DNA of 64,000 nt from Acholoe squamosa (GCA_949317995.1 OX439044.1:25988733-26052732), one strand, 5' to 3'; positions 1 through 10,950 are shown, counted from the first letter of the stretch. The notes: a model not told the origin generated them from the letters alone. Numbers and translations are program-made.

Positions 1-1
1 A

Positions 2-3000
2 TTCCGGAGGGATGTCACCCGGTGGTGCGAGCAGTGTGAGCCGTGCCTGCGGCGGAAGGCAGCCCCCGCCCCCCACCGAGCTCCAATGGGACATGTTGGG
101 GCTGGTCTACCACTCCAAAGGGTAGCCCTGGATGTGATGGGACCTCTGCCCCCGACCTCACGGGGTAATCAACACATTCTGGTAGCGGCCGACTATTTCA
201 CTAAGTGGACGGAGGCCTATGCCATTCCCAATCAGGAAGCGCCCACCGTGGCAAGGAAGTTGGTGGAGGAGCTCATATGTCGGCTAGGGGCGCCGGTGGA
301 GATTCACACCGATCAGGGCAAGAATTTCCAGTCGGGGTTGTTCAAGGAGATAGTAGCCTTGCTGGGGGTCAAACAAACAAGGACTTGCGCTTTTAGGCCT
401 CAAAGTGATGGAATGGTGGAAAGAGCTAACCGGACCATTGAGGCATTACTGGCTACGGTGGTGGCCACCGACCAGCAGGATTGGGACCTGCAGCTCCCCT
501 TTGTGATGGCCGCCTATAGGTCATCGGTGCATAGCTCCACCGGAGTATCGCCTAACATGATGATGTTGGGAAGGGAAACAACCGTCCCCCTGCATCTGAT
601 CTACCCATTGGACCCACCCCCGAGGAATAAGGCTGGATACGTGGCTGAGGTCCAGGAGAAGATGGCACGGGCGTATGAGGCAGCTAGGAGTAACATAGGG
701 AGGTCGGTGGCCCGCCAACGACGTAACTATGATGCGAGGGCGGAGGAGGGCCATCTGCCAACGGGATCCCAGGTCTTCTACTATCACCCCCTAAAGAAGA
801 GAGGACTGTCACCCAAGTTGCAATGTTATTGGACCGGCCCGTGGACTGTGCAGGAGAGAATAGGGGATGCAGTGTACAAGATAAAGAGAGGCCGTGTAAC
901 CAAGGTGGTACATTTTGATTCTATAAAGGAGGTCTGCCTGCCAGAGGAAGAGGATCTGGGGGATGAATGCAAGGAGATAGACCCGGCGGAGGAAGAGGTA
1001 GCCAACCCCGACCATGGAGCGGGGGATGGATCGCCGGGGGCTAAGGCGATACAGGCGATAATAAGGGACCCTAACCCCGGGCCGCGTGACCAAGCATACT
1101 TACCTGTTAAGATGGCTGAGGGTGGGGACAGCTGGTGGAAATGGTGGCGGGAGGAGGAGACTCGGGTGAGAGCAGAAGCTGCAATGGCCCACTGGAGGGG
1201 TGAACCCCCAGATGACGAACCCCCCCTGGATGAAGAATATTTATCCCCTCTGGAGGAGGAGACAGAAGAAACTAGGGAAAGAAACGAGTTCAAGAGGGCA
1301 GAGTGGGCCAGACGGAGGAAGGACCCAGAGAGATGTCGTATCTTAGGCAGGCATGCAGAGAGGTGGCGGGTCTATGAAATGCTAGAGGAGGCAGAGCACG
1401 ATAACGAACGGAACGAGGAGAGGGAGAGCCGTCTAGTAGCCCCGGGTCGCTTACCCCGGAGGCCTAAAACACCGCCTAAGGCGGAGGAGACGCCTAAGGT
1501 TGCGCCTACGTGTCTACACTTAGTACAGGCTGGGGTCACGGCACCGCCGGGCGCCTTCAGGCCTGCTACGCCGCCTAGCTCGGGGGACGGGCCTAAAACT
1601 CCGCCTAAAGCGTCGAGCGCGCCCTCTGCCGGAGTTATTGCCCCGCCAAAACCGGTGTTGCTACGAAACCAGAATGCGAGTGACGTCAATGAGGAGGGAG
1701 ACGACCACTATTTGAAGATAACAGTCACTTTCCCGATAGAAATGGCGGAGGACAGACGTGTTGTAATGAGGAAGGTGGAGGAGAGCTGTAGAAATGGTGT
1801 AACAGGGGACACACAAGCCGGGCGGGAGGAGAAAAAAAAAGGGCCAAGGGAGCGCGTAAAGAAAGACGGGGTTCACCGGGAGGGCCGCCGGAGGGAGAGA
1901 GGGGGCCGATCTCCACCCAAATCCTCGTCCTCACGGTCCCACAGCTGCCCTAGGCATGGGGGAAGGGAGAATGATAGAAATAAACACCGCCAACGGCCCA
2001 CCGAGGAGACAGTCCACCGAAAAGTAAACAACAAACCCTACAGGAAGAAGGACCGTGCGAAAGACAGCTGGTCAAGAACCCATTCCCACGTCCACTACCC
2101 ACCGGAACATTCGGAGGAAGGAGCAGAGCGGACGTTCTCACGGTCGGGTGACGGCCTCGTGACAGGGGAAACCCCGGTGGCACAGGCATGCGGGGAAGGT
2201 TCCTGGCTGCTAATTGGCCAAGACAACTCAAGGGGGAGGGGTGTGGCCGGGCCGGGGGTGTATAAAGGAAGGACTCATCCCCGGGATTCGGCAATATCGA
2301 CCATCGATTGGAAGCAGTTAGAACTCGGTAATATGCCTAAGACACACGAAGACGAGAAGTCCGTGCCCATGGTATGGGTAGGGGGAGTGCAGATACCAAA
2401 GCACAGGTGTGAGATCTGCAGGGAGGAGGGCAAACCGTATGCCTTTGGACGCAGCGATGCTTTAAAACGCCATCAGAGGAAGCATGAGGCCGTGCAGGAA
2501 GGATACGAGTGCCCCTCCACCGGCTGTGAATACCAGGTCGCCAAAGATTACAAGAATGACCTGGTGCGCCACGTGGAGAGACAGCACCCGGACATAAAAG
2601 GATGGGTGCCCCCGAAAGAGACCAAGCAACTGCGGCTGGCTAGTGAAGAGGAGGCGGGGGCCGTTCCAGCACAAACTCCAGGCACCTCCACGTCTACAAA
2701 ACCCAAGTCTAAAGGCAAACCCCGGAAGGTTAAGGTCCACACGTCAAAAGGAGGGGCTGGGAAGGCAGAGGAGCCGGCCGAGTTCGCCGCCGCAAGCACT
2801 TCTAAAACGGAGGCGGTGGTGCCCTCCAGCCAGACACCGGGCAGCGCCTCTATCATATCGTCACTGGTGTCCCCCGGGATAAGCATAGGGGATGAGGAAA
2901 TGGAGGAGGTGGCCGCAGCGGCCAAATATCTAGAGGAACTGGTGGGACTGAAAACTCCCCCCAATCAGGGACTACCTGCACAAGGGGTGGCCACCCGGAG

Positions 3001-4201
3001 TAGTACTGGCAAGGGGCGGAAACGGGTGTCCGAGGAGGCAGTGGAGGAGCCCCCTGACAAAAAGGTGCGCCGGTCCCCCGGTAAGGAGGGAGCTGTCCGC
3101 CGGGTTACAAAAATGATAACGGACCCCGTTACCGGTAAATATCAATTGGAGCCAGAGGAGGAGGGAAAGGTTCTCTTTGTTCTTAAATTACTAATGGACA
3201 GGTACAGTAGGGAGGGGGAGACCCCGACCAAAACCTTAACTAGACTCCAGAAGGAGTTGCCGGTGGGCACACTAGACGTAGATGAAATAGAAAAGGAATA
3301 TGAGGCGGCTAGGACGGGTATACCAACACGGAGAACCCAGCTAAAGGTTGGGACTTACGATGACGTCACAGACGACGGTTCACAGTCAGCTCAGGAGTCC
3401 AGCCCGGAAAAAGGAAAGGCATTCGAAATTTCCGGGGGACTCGATTCCAGCCCTGAAAAACTGCCGGAGTACACCTTAAAGGAGGACCGCCCCAAGCCCC
3501 ACATTGAACCGGAATTATGCACACCTGCTGAGGAAGGGGCCACCTCCACCCCCGACTCCCCGGAGGAGGAGGAGGACAGGGGACCAGGTAAACCAGACCC
3601 CGAAGACGTAGCCACGAAGATGGTCTCCGCTCCAGCTAAAGTCGATGAAGAGATCTTTGAATACCCCCCCGGCGTGGCTGGCTACCCTGACCTCGAGGAG
3701 CAGTATGCAGCGATGATCAAAGCTGGTAGAGAGAGGGCCAGGCAGAAGGAGTTAGAGGAACAAAAGAGGTTAGAGAAGGAGAGAGAAATGGAAAGACAGA
3801 AGGCTATAGAGGAAAAGAAAGAAGCAGAAGCCAGGGTGGCGGAGGAGGAAAGAGCTTTGAAAGAACAGAAATCTAAAAAGACAAGAGGAGGAAAAGGGAA
3901 GGGCCCGGGAAAGAGTAGCCAGAAAACAGGATTAGAAACACTGATGGAGCAGGTTACCGTGCGCACGGGGGAGACCCCGGAAAAGGCTAGTCCACCAGTG
4001 GTGCCCCAGACTCCCACCCCCGGAACGCGGCGCAGCCTTGAGGAAATATTACTGAGTACATTAACTCCCACGGGCCAGCGCCCCAAGACCCCGGCAAAGA
4101 CGAGCTCCGGCAGCAAACCCAGGGACAATGAGGGGGAAACCGTTGGAGTAACCCCCCAAACAAAAAGGCAAGATGGCCGGGAGAGCAAAAGGGAGGCCTG
4201 A
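2..4201 (+). CDS. Ty3/Gypsy-like Pol C-terminal part: integrase plus long extension (5'-partial)
   Basis: The frame is open from base 2, so the protein starts outside the window. The first codons give the CxxC end of an integrase zinc finger (WCEQCEPC). The core has the DDE residues in VALDVMG, HTDQGKNF and DGMVERANRT, followed by a GPY/F-like segment (GPWTVQERIGDAVYKI). This is the retroviral/Ty3-Gypsy integrase that inserts element cDNA into host DNA. After about 300 residues comes an unusual extension of roughly 1,000 residues: charged and Pro-rich sequence, two C2H2-like fingers (CEIC...HQRKH and CPSTGC...HVERQH, about bases 2407-2595), acidic/Pro/Ser stretches, and a Glu/Arg-rich coiled coil (about 3690-3880). 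The base composition is far more GC-rich than downstream DNA. The extension may be a separate gene, because a TATA-type promoter lies inside it with an in-frame ATG at 2333. Integrase call is firm; extension function is unknown. Confidence 0.85.
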   Translation, partial: FRRDVTRWCEQCEPCLRRKAAPAPHRAPMGHVGAGLPLQRVALDVMGPLPPTSRGNQHILVAADYFTKWTEAYAIPNQEAPTVARKLVEELICRLGAPVEIHTDQGKNFQSGLFKEIVALLGVKQTRTCAFRPQSDGMVERANRTIEALLATVVATDQQDWDLQLPFVMAAYRSSVHSSTGVSPNMMMLGRETTVPLHLIYPLDPPPRNKAGYVAEVQEKMARAYEAARSNIGRSVARQRRNYDARAEEGHLPTGSQVFYYHPLKKRGLSPKLQCYWTGPWTVQERIGDAVYKIKRGRVTKVVHFDSIKEVCLPEEEDLGDECKEIDPAEEEVANPDHGAGDGSPGAKAIQAIIRDPNPGPRDQAYLPVKMAEGGDSWWKWWREEETRVRAEAAMAHWRGEPPDDEPPLDEEYLSPLEEETEETRERNEFKRAEWARRRKDPERCRILGRHAERWRVYEMLEEAEHDNERNEERESRLVAPGRLPRRPKTPPKAEETPKVAPTCLHLVQAGVTAPPGAFRPATPPSSGDGPKTPPKASSAPSAGVIAPPKPVLLRNQNASDVNEEGDDHYLKITVTFPIEMAEDRRVVMRKVEESCRNGVTGDTQAGREEKKKGPRERVKKDGVHREGRRRERGGRSPPKSSSSRSHSCPRHGGRENDRNKHRQRPTEETVHRKVNNKPYRKKDRAKDSWSRTHSHVHYPPEHSEEGAERTFSRSGDGLVTGETPVAQACGEGSWLLIGQDNSRGRGVAGPGVYKGRTHPRDSAISTIDWKQLELGNMPKTHEDEKSVPMVWVGGVQIPKHRCEICREEGKPYAFGRSDALKRHQRKHEAVQEGYECPSTGCEYQVAKDYKNDLVRHVERQHPDIKGWVPPKETKQLRLASEEEAGAVPAQTPGTSTSTKPKSKGKPRKVKVHTSKGGAGKAEEPAEFAAASTSKTEAVVPSSQTPGSASIISSLVSPGISIGDEEMEEVAAAAKYLEELVGLKTPPNQGLPAQGVATRSSTGKGRKRVSEEAVEEPPDKKVRRSPGKEGAVRRVTKMITDPVTGKYQLEPEEEGKVLFVLKLLMDRYSREGETPTKTLTRLQKELPVGTLDVDEIEKEYEAARTGIPTRRTQLKVGTYDDVTDDGSQSAQESSPEKGKAFEISGGLDSSPEKLPEYTLKEDRPKPHIEPELCTPAEEGATSTPDSPEEEEDRGPGKPDPEDVATKMVSAPAKVDEEIFEYPPGVAGYPDLEEQYAAMIKAGRERARQKELEEQKRLEKEREMERQKAIEEKKEAEARVAEEERALKEQKSKKTRGGKGKGPGKSSQKTGLETLMEQVTVRTGETPEKASPPVVPQTPTPGTRRSLEEILLSTLTPTGQRPKTPAKTSSGSKPRDNEGETVGVTPQTKRQDGRESKREA
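2213..2266 (+). promoter_or_regulatory. Promoter-like cluster inside the retroelement ORF
   Basis: An ATTGG (inverted CCAAT) box at 2213-2217, a G-rich GGGGTGTGGCC-type box around 2238, and TATAAAGG at 2261 are followed 67 bases later by an in-frame ATG (2333) that begins the C2H2-finger part of the ORF. The order and spacing match a core RNA polymerase II promoter. Transcription from here is inferred, not shown. Confidence 0.45.
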
Positions 4202-4310
4202 CTTAGTGCATTACCCCAGGACGGTTACTGTTGGATTGGAGGGGCTGGTGGTGCAGTCTCCCAAGGGGGACTTTCTCTTATAAATTGAGGCTGGGGAGGA
4301 GGCGGGACAC

Positions 4311-4847
4311 ATGGAGACTATGGTGTTGGTGCCGGAGGGGGTGGAGACGGTGCAGGGGAGTGTGGAGGATGAGGACCCTTTAGGCCCACCGACCTCCGAA
4401 CGTGTTATAATAGTGACAGACGCCCAGGTGGTACCCATACCTGACGGGGGCGTGGCTCCCACACAAGGAGTAGTGTCTGTAAGCCACGTGGTGGTTGCCC
4501 CTTCCCCGGCTCCCGACTCTGGAAAAAGGGTAGAGGTGGAGGAGAACTTGATGCCCTGGAATGAGGACTTCACAGGCCCCCGTGAGCTGCAGGAGTATAC
4601 GAGGCGCTTGCGGAACCCGGGGAACTTGGGGCCCGAGATGAGAGTGGTGCCGGGGGGGGTGTGCAGCTCGGCAGTGCAAAGCTTGGCTGACGGTGATGTG
4701 GAACTGGTTCAGGTGACCCGAACCAGGTACGCCAAGGCTTCCAGGGAGGGACTGTGCTCCAGATGCGGGCAGCCATGGCCTATTACCCCGAAGGCCCCGG
4801 AGAAGGAGGAGAGACAGGAGGAGGAAGCCTCTACGAGCACCCAGTAA
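4311..4847 (+). CDS. Accessory ORF of the retroelement (178 aa), function unknown
   Basis: The ORF starts with ATG 110 bases after the Pol stop, in a different frame. The product is acidic and rich in Val/Pro, with a CSRCGQPWP (CxxC) motif near the C-terminus and a Glu/Ser/Thr-rich tail. I recognise no domain. A TATAAATT sequence lies at 4279-4286, close upstream. A strong splice-donor sequence (GTAAGT at 4853) follows the stop codon by only a few bases. Its position after pol is that of env or accessory genes in some LTR elements, but there is no signal peptide or membrane segment, so an envelope is unlikely. Confidence 0.4.
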   Translation: METMVLVPEGVETVQGSVEDEDPLGPPTSERVIIVTDAQVVPIPDGGVAPTQGVVSVSHVVVAPSPAPDSGKRVEVEENLMPWNEDFTGPRELQEYTRRLRNPGNLGPEMRVVPGGVCSSAVQSLADGDVELVQVTRTRYAKASREGLCSRCGQPWPITPKAPEKEERQEEEASTSTQ

Positions 4848-5272
4848 AAAGGGTAAGTGTCTCCTCCGGTGTATCTACGGCGGGGGAAACGGAAACTCCA
4901 GTACAGGAGGGCGCCGGCGGAGGTCGGTGGGAGGAAAAGGAGGGAGGGCGGTGATGCAGCCGGGTCGGAGGGTGACTGCGGGATAAGCTGGGATGACGTG
5001 GAATGCACCCGAGTAATCTATGGGTGTAAGCCAGTACAGGCTGGGGGAGCAGTAGCACCTTAAATGAAGGACAAAATGCATCAGTTCCGGTGGGGTAAGC
5101 AGTACAAGTGCCTTACCTTGTGTTGCAGACCTGGTCGAGCCGCGGGGGGGCGGCATCCGGAGGCAGGCGGAGGAGAAACGGCAACAACCGGAGGGAGGTG
5201 GCCGTCGGTGGACGGTTTGGAGGACCGGTGGACGGCTCGGTGGATGAGTCGGGGGCATCTCGGCGGTGGCAG

Positions 5273-5779
5273 TGATGTTGTATTGGCCTTGAAGGCAGCG
5301 GTTGTATAATAGTTAAACCATTTGTAAATTATGAAGCTATCCGTTGGAGCATGCTATAAGTATTGATACTGTGTATACTGTATGATTATCTATATTGCTC
5401 AATGTATTTGTTTAAAAGTAATAATCACAAACACCCAGGGGCCATGGCGGGGGGAAGCCGGCGGAGGCGGAGTCACGTCAGCATTGTGTTATTCGGAGTA
5501 GCGTCTTCGGCGGCGGTGTATGTTGTACATACACCAGCGCCGGTGGACTTGCAAGTGTATAAATACTGGAGGTGTCCCACCGGACAGGCAGTCTGAGCTT
5601 GGGGTGGCTATAGGACGCACCGGCACTTGCACCAGAGAGGAGGAGCAGCGGCATATAGATAGAGATATACTTAGCTGGTGTGGCAGAGCAAGCCAGGCAA
5701 TAAAGAATTCACGTTAATTATACTTGTCCGTGTTACTGGTCGTCATTCAATTATCCGGAGGAGCTTGAAGTGCGCTACA
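5273..5779 (+). repeat. Probable 3' LTR of the Ty3/Gypsy-like element
   Basis: The block ends with CTACA at 5779 and may begin with TGATG at 5273 after a purine-rich tract. It contains a CRE-like TCACGTCA around 5473, a TATA box (TATAAATA, 5558-5565) and a poly(A) signal AATAAA (5699-5704), the U3-R-U5 order. The 5' LTR is outside the window, so the pair cannot be compared and the left boundary is a guess. Confidence 0.45.
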
Positions 5780-5802
5780 ATATATATATATATATATATA
5801 TT
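5780..5802. repeat. (AT)n microsatellite
   Basis: A run of alternating A and T directly abuts the LTR-like end. Confidence 0.9.
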
Positions 5803-6527
5803 AAGCATCATAGTCAGTGAAGGCATGTGTACATTATACATGTAGTTACATTCTATTTGAAGAAGTAAAAGCTTTTGTTATGTGGCTCTCAGGACTAAAT
5901 ACTGCCTTTTAGAATAGCTGCCTGGACTAGGTCTGTGTAGACCTCATTTGTTTTTGGCCTCTAGTGAGGCAGGAGTTCCTGCCACCATTCAGCTTAGATG
6001 GATTGGCTGACTCAGTGCCCGCAGGAGCTCCCCGAGATGTGGAGTACTCAGTAGTACCGAATACATGCAGCCTCATATCTTTCATTATCTACTTAATCAT
6101 TTTTGAGATGCTGGTGATATAGCAAAAATATAAAATGGGACATGACATGCATAATTATGATGCACCTCTTCCATTATTATATAAATGGTGCACCCCTTCC
6201 ATTATCATATAAATGGGTGTACTACTGGTACTAAATTCGACATAGTGACATAGCCATAGAGGCTATTGTTAGTGGCCACTTAGAAGAAACTACATGATCT
6301 AAGTCTCACTATATTCTACCTATGTCCTTACATTTTTTTTTGTTTCTATCACCCAAAACATTAGAAATATGGCCGCGACCAGATGTCAGTATTGTACATA
6401 AAAGTACATAAATTTTTGGACTCTGGTGAGAATATGGCAAAAACCTAATTACTTTAAGTCTATCCCCACCAGCCACTTTAATTTGGCTAAACCCATGAGG
6501 ATTTAGACGTCCTGGTCAGGCTAATAA
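5803..6527. other. Non-coding, AT-rich
   Basis: No ORF with recognisable protein similarity and no structured repeat seen, except two short near-identical phrases around TGGTGCACC at 6160-6220. Confidence 0.5.
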
Positions 6528-6989
6528 GGGGGCATCCATTAATTATGTACGCATCTAGGGGGGGGGGGTGGGGGGGTCAGGCCAAATGCATACAGATGCG
6601 TACAGGGTGGGGGAGGGGGGTCAGAGGCTATGAGTATGTATGCATAGGGCCTAATGAATTAGGAGAAATTGAGGCATTTTTGGAGGGTAGAGGGAGGTTG
6701 ATGGTAGGTCTCTTGGTACAAAATATGGTCACTGTAGGAGAACAACCCCTCATTTAAGTATTCAATAAGGCTACAAAAATAAGGGGAATACTTACAAAGT
6801 ATGCATACCATTTTACATTTACCAGAGGGTAAAGGAAATTTTCCTCCACATAGGAAAGGGGGGGCTCCATTTGGCTTGAGTATGTACGCATAGGGGGAGG
6901 GGGTAGGCCAAATGCGTACAGGGTGCAACATGGGGGTGGGGGGGTCAATTTTTGGCAAATTTGTGCGTACATAATTAATGGAAGCCCCC
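6528..6989. mobile_element. MITE, PIF/Harbinger-like, 462 bp
   Basis: The ends are inverted repeats of about 26 bp: GGGGGCATCCATTAATTATG on the left and the complement of GGGGGCTTCCATTAATTATG on the right. They are flanked by TAA (6525-6527 and 6990-6992), as expected for the TWA duplications of PIF/Harbinger elements. The interior is G-rich with repeated GCGTACAGGGTG and GAGTATGTACGCAT phrases, and has no transposase ORF. It is therefore a non-autonomous copy. Confidence 0.75.
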
Positions 6990-6992
6990 TAA

Positions 6993-7725
6993 GCGGCAAA
7001 GGTCAGAGGTGCATGGTCTGTGTGACATGTGTGAAATCACAAGACAGGTTAGGCAGTGTTGGGGGTATTGCTGATGAGCTGTCTTAAAGGGCTGACAAAT
7101 GGGCATACCCCTGAGGTATGCTTTAGACTATCACTGATCCATCAAGGAAGAATAGCAGAGTCTTCTATGTGGGTTATGGGGGTTAAGGATTCATTGCTTT
7201 CTTAAAGAGGCTGTGACATTTAGTTCAGCTAGTAGTGATACATCATAATTATTTATGTCTGTGCTCCACTACTCTATTGCTGGGTTGGAGTTCTGTTAAG
7301 ATAGTAAAATAAGGTAAATCTAGGGTTAATTCATGAGTTATTTGGAGGTCATGGTAGGCCACACACAGCAATAATAACACCCTATCAGTTTACCTACACC
7401 CTTGGGGGAATGCGATACCCGAGAACTGGCCACCATTGAGTGCTAGATAAAACAGATTGCTGTGAAAAGGCTCCTGCTGTGAATGGATAGTGTGTGATAT
7501 TGTGCTAGTTCAGGGGACCACATCTATATACGGCCCTCTATATACCTAACAATAACTAGAGTGTATTTGAGTGTACCTATTATATATTTGATGGTTTTTG
7601 CAATTGATATTTTTTTTTTTTTTTTGTCCAAGACAATATTGCAATGCATGAAAAATGACTAGGTAATACATTAAGGTATATCACTGCCAGTAGAAATATA
7701 TTTAACTTGTGTTGATATGACTTAA
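6993..7725. other. Non-coding DNA
   Basis: No gene or repeat recognised. A T-run lies at about 7610-7625. Confidence 0.5.
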
Positions 7726-7867
7726 CAGGGGCGTAGGAAAAGGGGGGGGGGGCTGCCCCCCCCCAATAATGAAGAGGTTCCCTATATAAGCCTATATAAA
7801 AATATAGCAGCCCCCCCAACTGAGACCCCTGCCCCCCCCCCAATAAAATTTGCTTCCTACGCCCCTG
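7726..7867. mobile_element. MITE, CAGGGGCGTAGG family, copy 1 (142 bp)
   Basis: It starts CAGGGGCGTAGGAA and ends with its complement TTCCTACGCCCCTG. A 5-bp direct repeat CTTAA flanks it (7721-7725, 7868-7872). The inside is G-run/C-run rich with no ORF. It is the shortest of three clear copies in this window. Confidence 0.8.
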
Positions 7868-7872
7868 CTTAA

Positions 7873-10612
7873 TGGTATCTGGATCCGGTTCTGATCTACA
7901 AAAGCTGTAAGGTTTTACAGAAGCCTCGCCTCCACACAAGACTACACTATCAATAAACAGGGCTATGAGTTATTCTGGCCACGTATACATATGATGATAT
8001 AACATACACCTGTGTACATGTTTGCAGTCGTTTCTGTGGTGCAAACAGATCTTTCATCAGTTGCAATGTGAATATTGACTGTTAATGTACTATGATACTA
8101 TATGTTATACTTCTGTGCTCTAGTCAATGCATTCTCATGATGTAAACACGTGTACATCACTACATGTGATCATGTGGATAAGTTTGAGTATCAACATTCT
8201 GTATGATTTGTATAGTAGCAATATAGGTCTATGAAGTAATGTACCATTGATCTTCATAATATTTAATTTGTATTTATCTCTGTTCTATTGCAGGTAAGTT
8301 GATCTACTTTATATTCCTGTCTGAACCACTGCATGTAAAACTGAGCGGGACACAGCTAGGTAAGTCCGTATGTAAATACCAGCTTCCTGAGTCAATATTG
8401 GCCTAAAGAGTACAATTACGCAATGTATGTATAATGTTTACCTGAGATAAAAGTTAGCCACTTCGATTAATGGTTTTGTGTCAATGGGAGGAGATAATAA
8501 TGATTGCTTATCTGCTTGTGAGATCTGATGTTATCACTATCAAAGTGTGACTTAAGCTAACCACAAGAGAATCATTAGGATGAAGAGCTTAGGATGAAGA
8601 GCTTAATCTTCTTCAGAAAATTCAGAAGTCTAACATCACTATTCAACAAATATAAAATGCGGAGACGTTTAAAGTTACAGTGTCAAAGTATGAGCTTTGA
8701 ACAATTCCCACCTAGCTTACATAACAGGACCTTTTGTCTCATTAATCCATTGCCATAAACCACTAGCAACTGATTTTGATTTTCTTTTTTCCTTTTCTTT
8801 CTTTTTTTTCTTTTGGGGGGGGGGGCTAAATACATATAAATCTACCAAGAAAGGAAATAATGTTTCTTAGAGATACTGAGATCATAATTTTTTTACCTGG
8901 TTTGGCAAGCGGAGAATTGCAGTACACAAACTGGTTGCCATCATGGGGTATAGGATGTGAAAATGAATAAAAAGATCGAGTGGGGGCGGAGTCGTGGGGG
9001 GTGCATCCACACACTTTACCAGGATGGCCGAAATTTACACCCCCATCCCCCACACTTCTGCTCCGCCTCCAACTGTAGACAGAAGTAATAGACCAGAAGA
9101 TGCCTTTAGGTATAACACTATTATTAGCTATTGAAGTAGTTCTATGAGGATTGCTTTTTTGATTTGAGAGCGAATTTTCCATTTTCTTAGTCCAAATATG
9201 AGATATCGGCTGAAGGATAAGAAAATGTCGTCAATATCACAAATTCATAACAATCCGCGTAAATCACTATTACAACCAAATGTCTGCTGTAATGTTATCA
9301 TGATATTTATGAATAGAATCATAATTTACAATGAACATGTGCTAAGGATAGGTCCATTGCTGGGATCTATATTGAGAGATTATAATGGTGGTACAGGGGG
9401 ATCCCAAAATTAATTAATCCTTAGTCCTACGTTACATACTATGTCAAATTAGACTTCATTCTCTCCATCATAAGTACAGGTAATAATGTTACCATTATTT
9501 AATAATAATAATAATACCAGATCGATAACACATGGTGATAAATATACCTGGGCATGGTATTAATTTAGTATGAAAGTATGTGTGTTCCAACGTTTTTCTT
9601 TTATGCAGTAAAGGGTCATACACTCATACTCATACTCGTTCCTATCTATCCACCAACGCAAATGAGATGGTGAAATGCCTTACATGTATACTTAAGAATG
9701 ATACTTAAGAATATTACTGGAATGATTAGAAACAATTACCATCTGGTGGATACCTTGCAGGCCATATGTATATGCCCCATTATAAAAGCTGTAAGCAGGT
9801 CGGATATCGTGTGTTATATATGACTGTAGATAACACAGATAGCTGGTTACAGCCTAATACAGGCCCGTACCCAGACCCTGTGATGGGGGGGGGGGGGGGT
9901 GGTGACCCAGGTTGGAAAAGTGGACCTCCTGTAACACCCTGCATACATAGGGTGTGGCTAATATGTGAGGATGGAGCTCAACTATGCCTTATAGGTTCAG
10001 CACAAGTTGGGTGTGCTCCTTATAGACAGGGATATATTTATATCGTAGAACAGTACTGAAGCATCAAACATGTTCTCCTAGCTGTGCCTTATTGGATGGG
10101 CCTGAGTTAGGGGTGCACCTTATAAGCAGGTTGTGCTTTATACACAGGGTATTACAATATTGTATTGTAGCATTCAAGGGTTTGAATATGTTCTGTTCCA
10201 CATTCATTTCAACATTTAGGGATACGGTTTGAAAATTGTTAAGGTGTAGGAAGATATCAAAATTACCAGTTCATGGTATTTAATGGCACAAAATGGACTA
10301 CATAGGCAACATTTGGGTGAATTAAATCTAGGGGCTCTAGGGGCATACTCCCACGGGACAATTAGGACTTATTTGAAGGTATGGAATTCAGTCCATCTGT
10401 TGCAGCCAGAGTACCAGACCCCCACCCCCCCCCCCTTCCTTCAATAAAATATTTTCTCAGTGGATCTCGGGAAATCACGAGGGTCAACTGTTTAGCTCAA
10501 AAGTGTAAATAATCCTACAGATGCAGGGGAAATCACATATGATTGTGCAAATTGTCATGCCATAGATTATAGCTATTCCAACCAGAATACAAGAGTACAA
10601 ATCTCTGTTCCA
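7873..10612. other. Non-coding DNA, intron-like
   Basis: Contains the splice-like signals described separately at 8294-8359, a G-run at about 8815, a GC-rich patch near 8980-9065, a short (AAT)n tract near 9500 and a long G-run at about 9887. No protein-coding gene recognised. Confidence 0.45.
8294..8359 (+). other. Recursive-splice-like site with possible RS exon
   Basis: A pyrimidine-rich stretch ends in TTGCAG at 8293 and is followed without any gap by GTAAGT, so a perfect 3' splice site and a perfect 5' splice site are juxtaposed. A second strong donor (CTAG then GTAAGT) follows at 8360, defining a 66-base possible RS exon. In flies and vertebrates this layout marks stepwise removal of very long introns. 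It implies a plus-strand host gene crossing the region. Confidence 0.45.
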
Positions 10613-10950
10613 CTTGCACAGCTACCTATCCATCTCACCCCTTGCCCTATCCTGGTCCACCTTCACAGCTACCTTCCCAAGTCACCCCCTGCCCCCATCC
10701 TATTAAACTTTCACAGCTACCTTCCCAAGTCACCCCTGCCCCTATCCTATTAAACCTTCACAGCTACCTTCCCAAGTCACCCTCTGCCCCCATCCTGATT
10801 CACCTTCACAGCTACCTTCCCAAGTCACCCCCTGCCCCCATCCTATTAAACCTTCACAGCTACATTCTCAAGTCACCCCTGCCCCCATCCCGGTCCACCT
10901 TCACAACAATGTATACCTTCACAAGTCACCCCCCCCCCACCCAATCCTGG
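10613..10950. repeat. Minisatellite, about 45-49-bp unit, about seven copies
   Basis: The unit contains CTTCACAGCTACCTTCCCAA followed by a CACCCCTGCCCC-type stretch and CATCCTATTAAAC or CATCCTGGTCCAC. The central copies are well conserved and the outer ones degenerate. Confidence 0.85.

Noticed and set aside
2-900. Linking the integrase at the window start to the Polinton
   Set aside because: Its zinc finger, DDE context and GPY/F-like tail are Ty3/Gypsy type; the Polinton has its own chromodomain integrase and lies 44 kb away.
8815-9070. Possible MITE between the G-run at 8815 and the C-rich patch at 9050
   Set aside because: Inverted ends do not align beyond simple G/C runs and no flanking duplication was found.
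10613-10950. CRISPR-like array
   Set aside because: Units are contiguous minisatellite repeats without unique spacers, in animal DNA.
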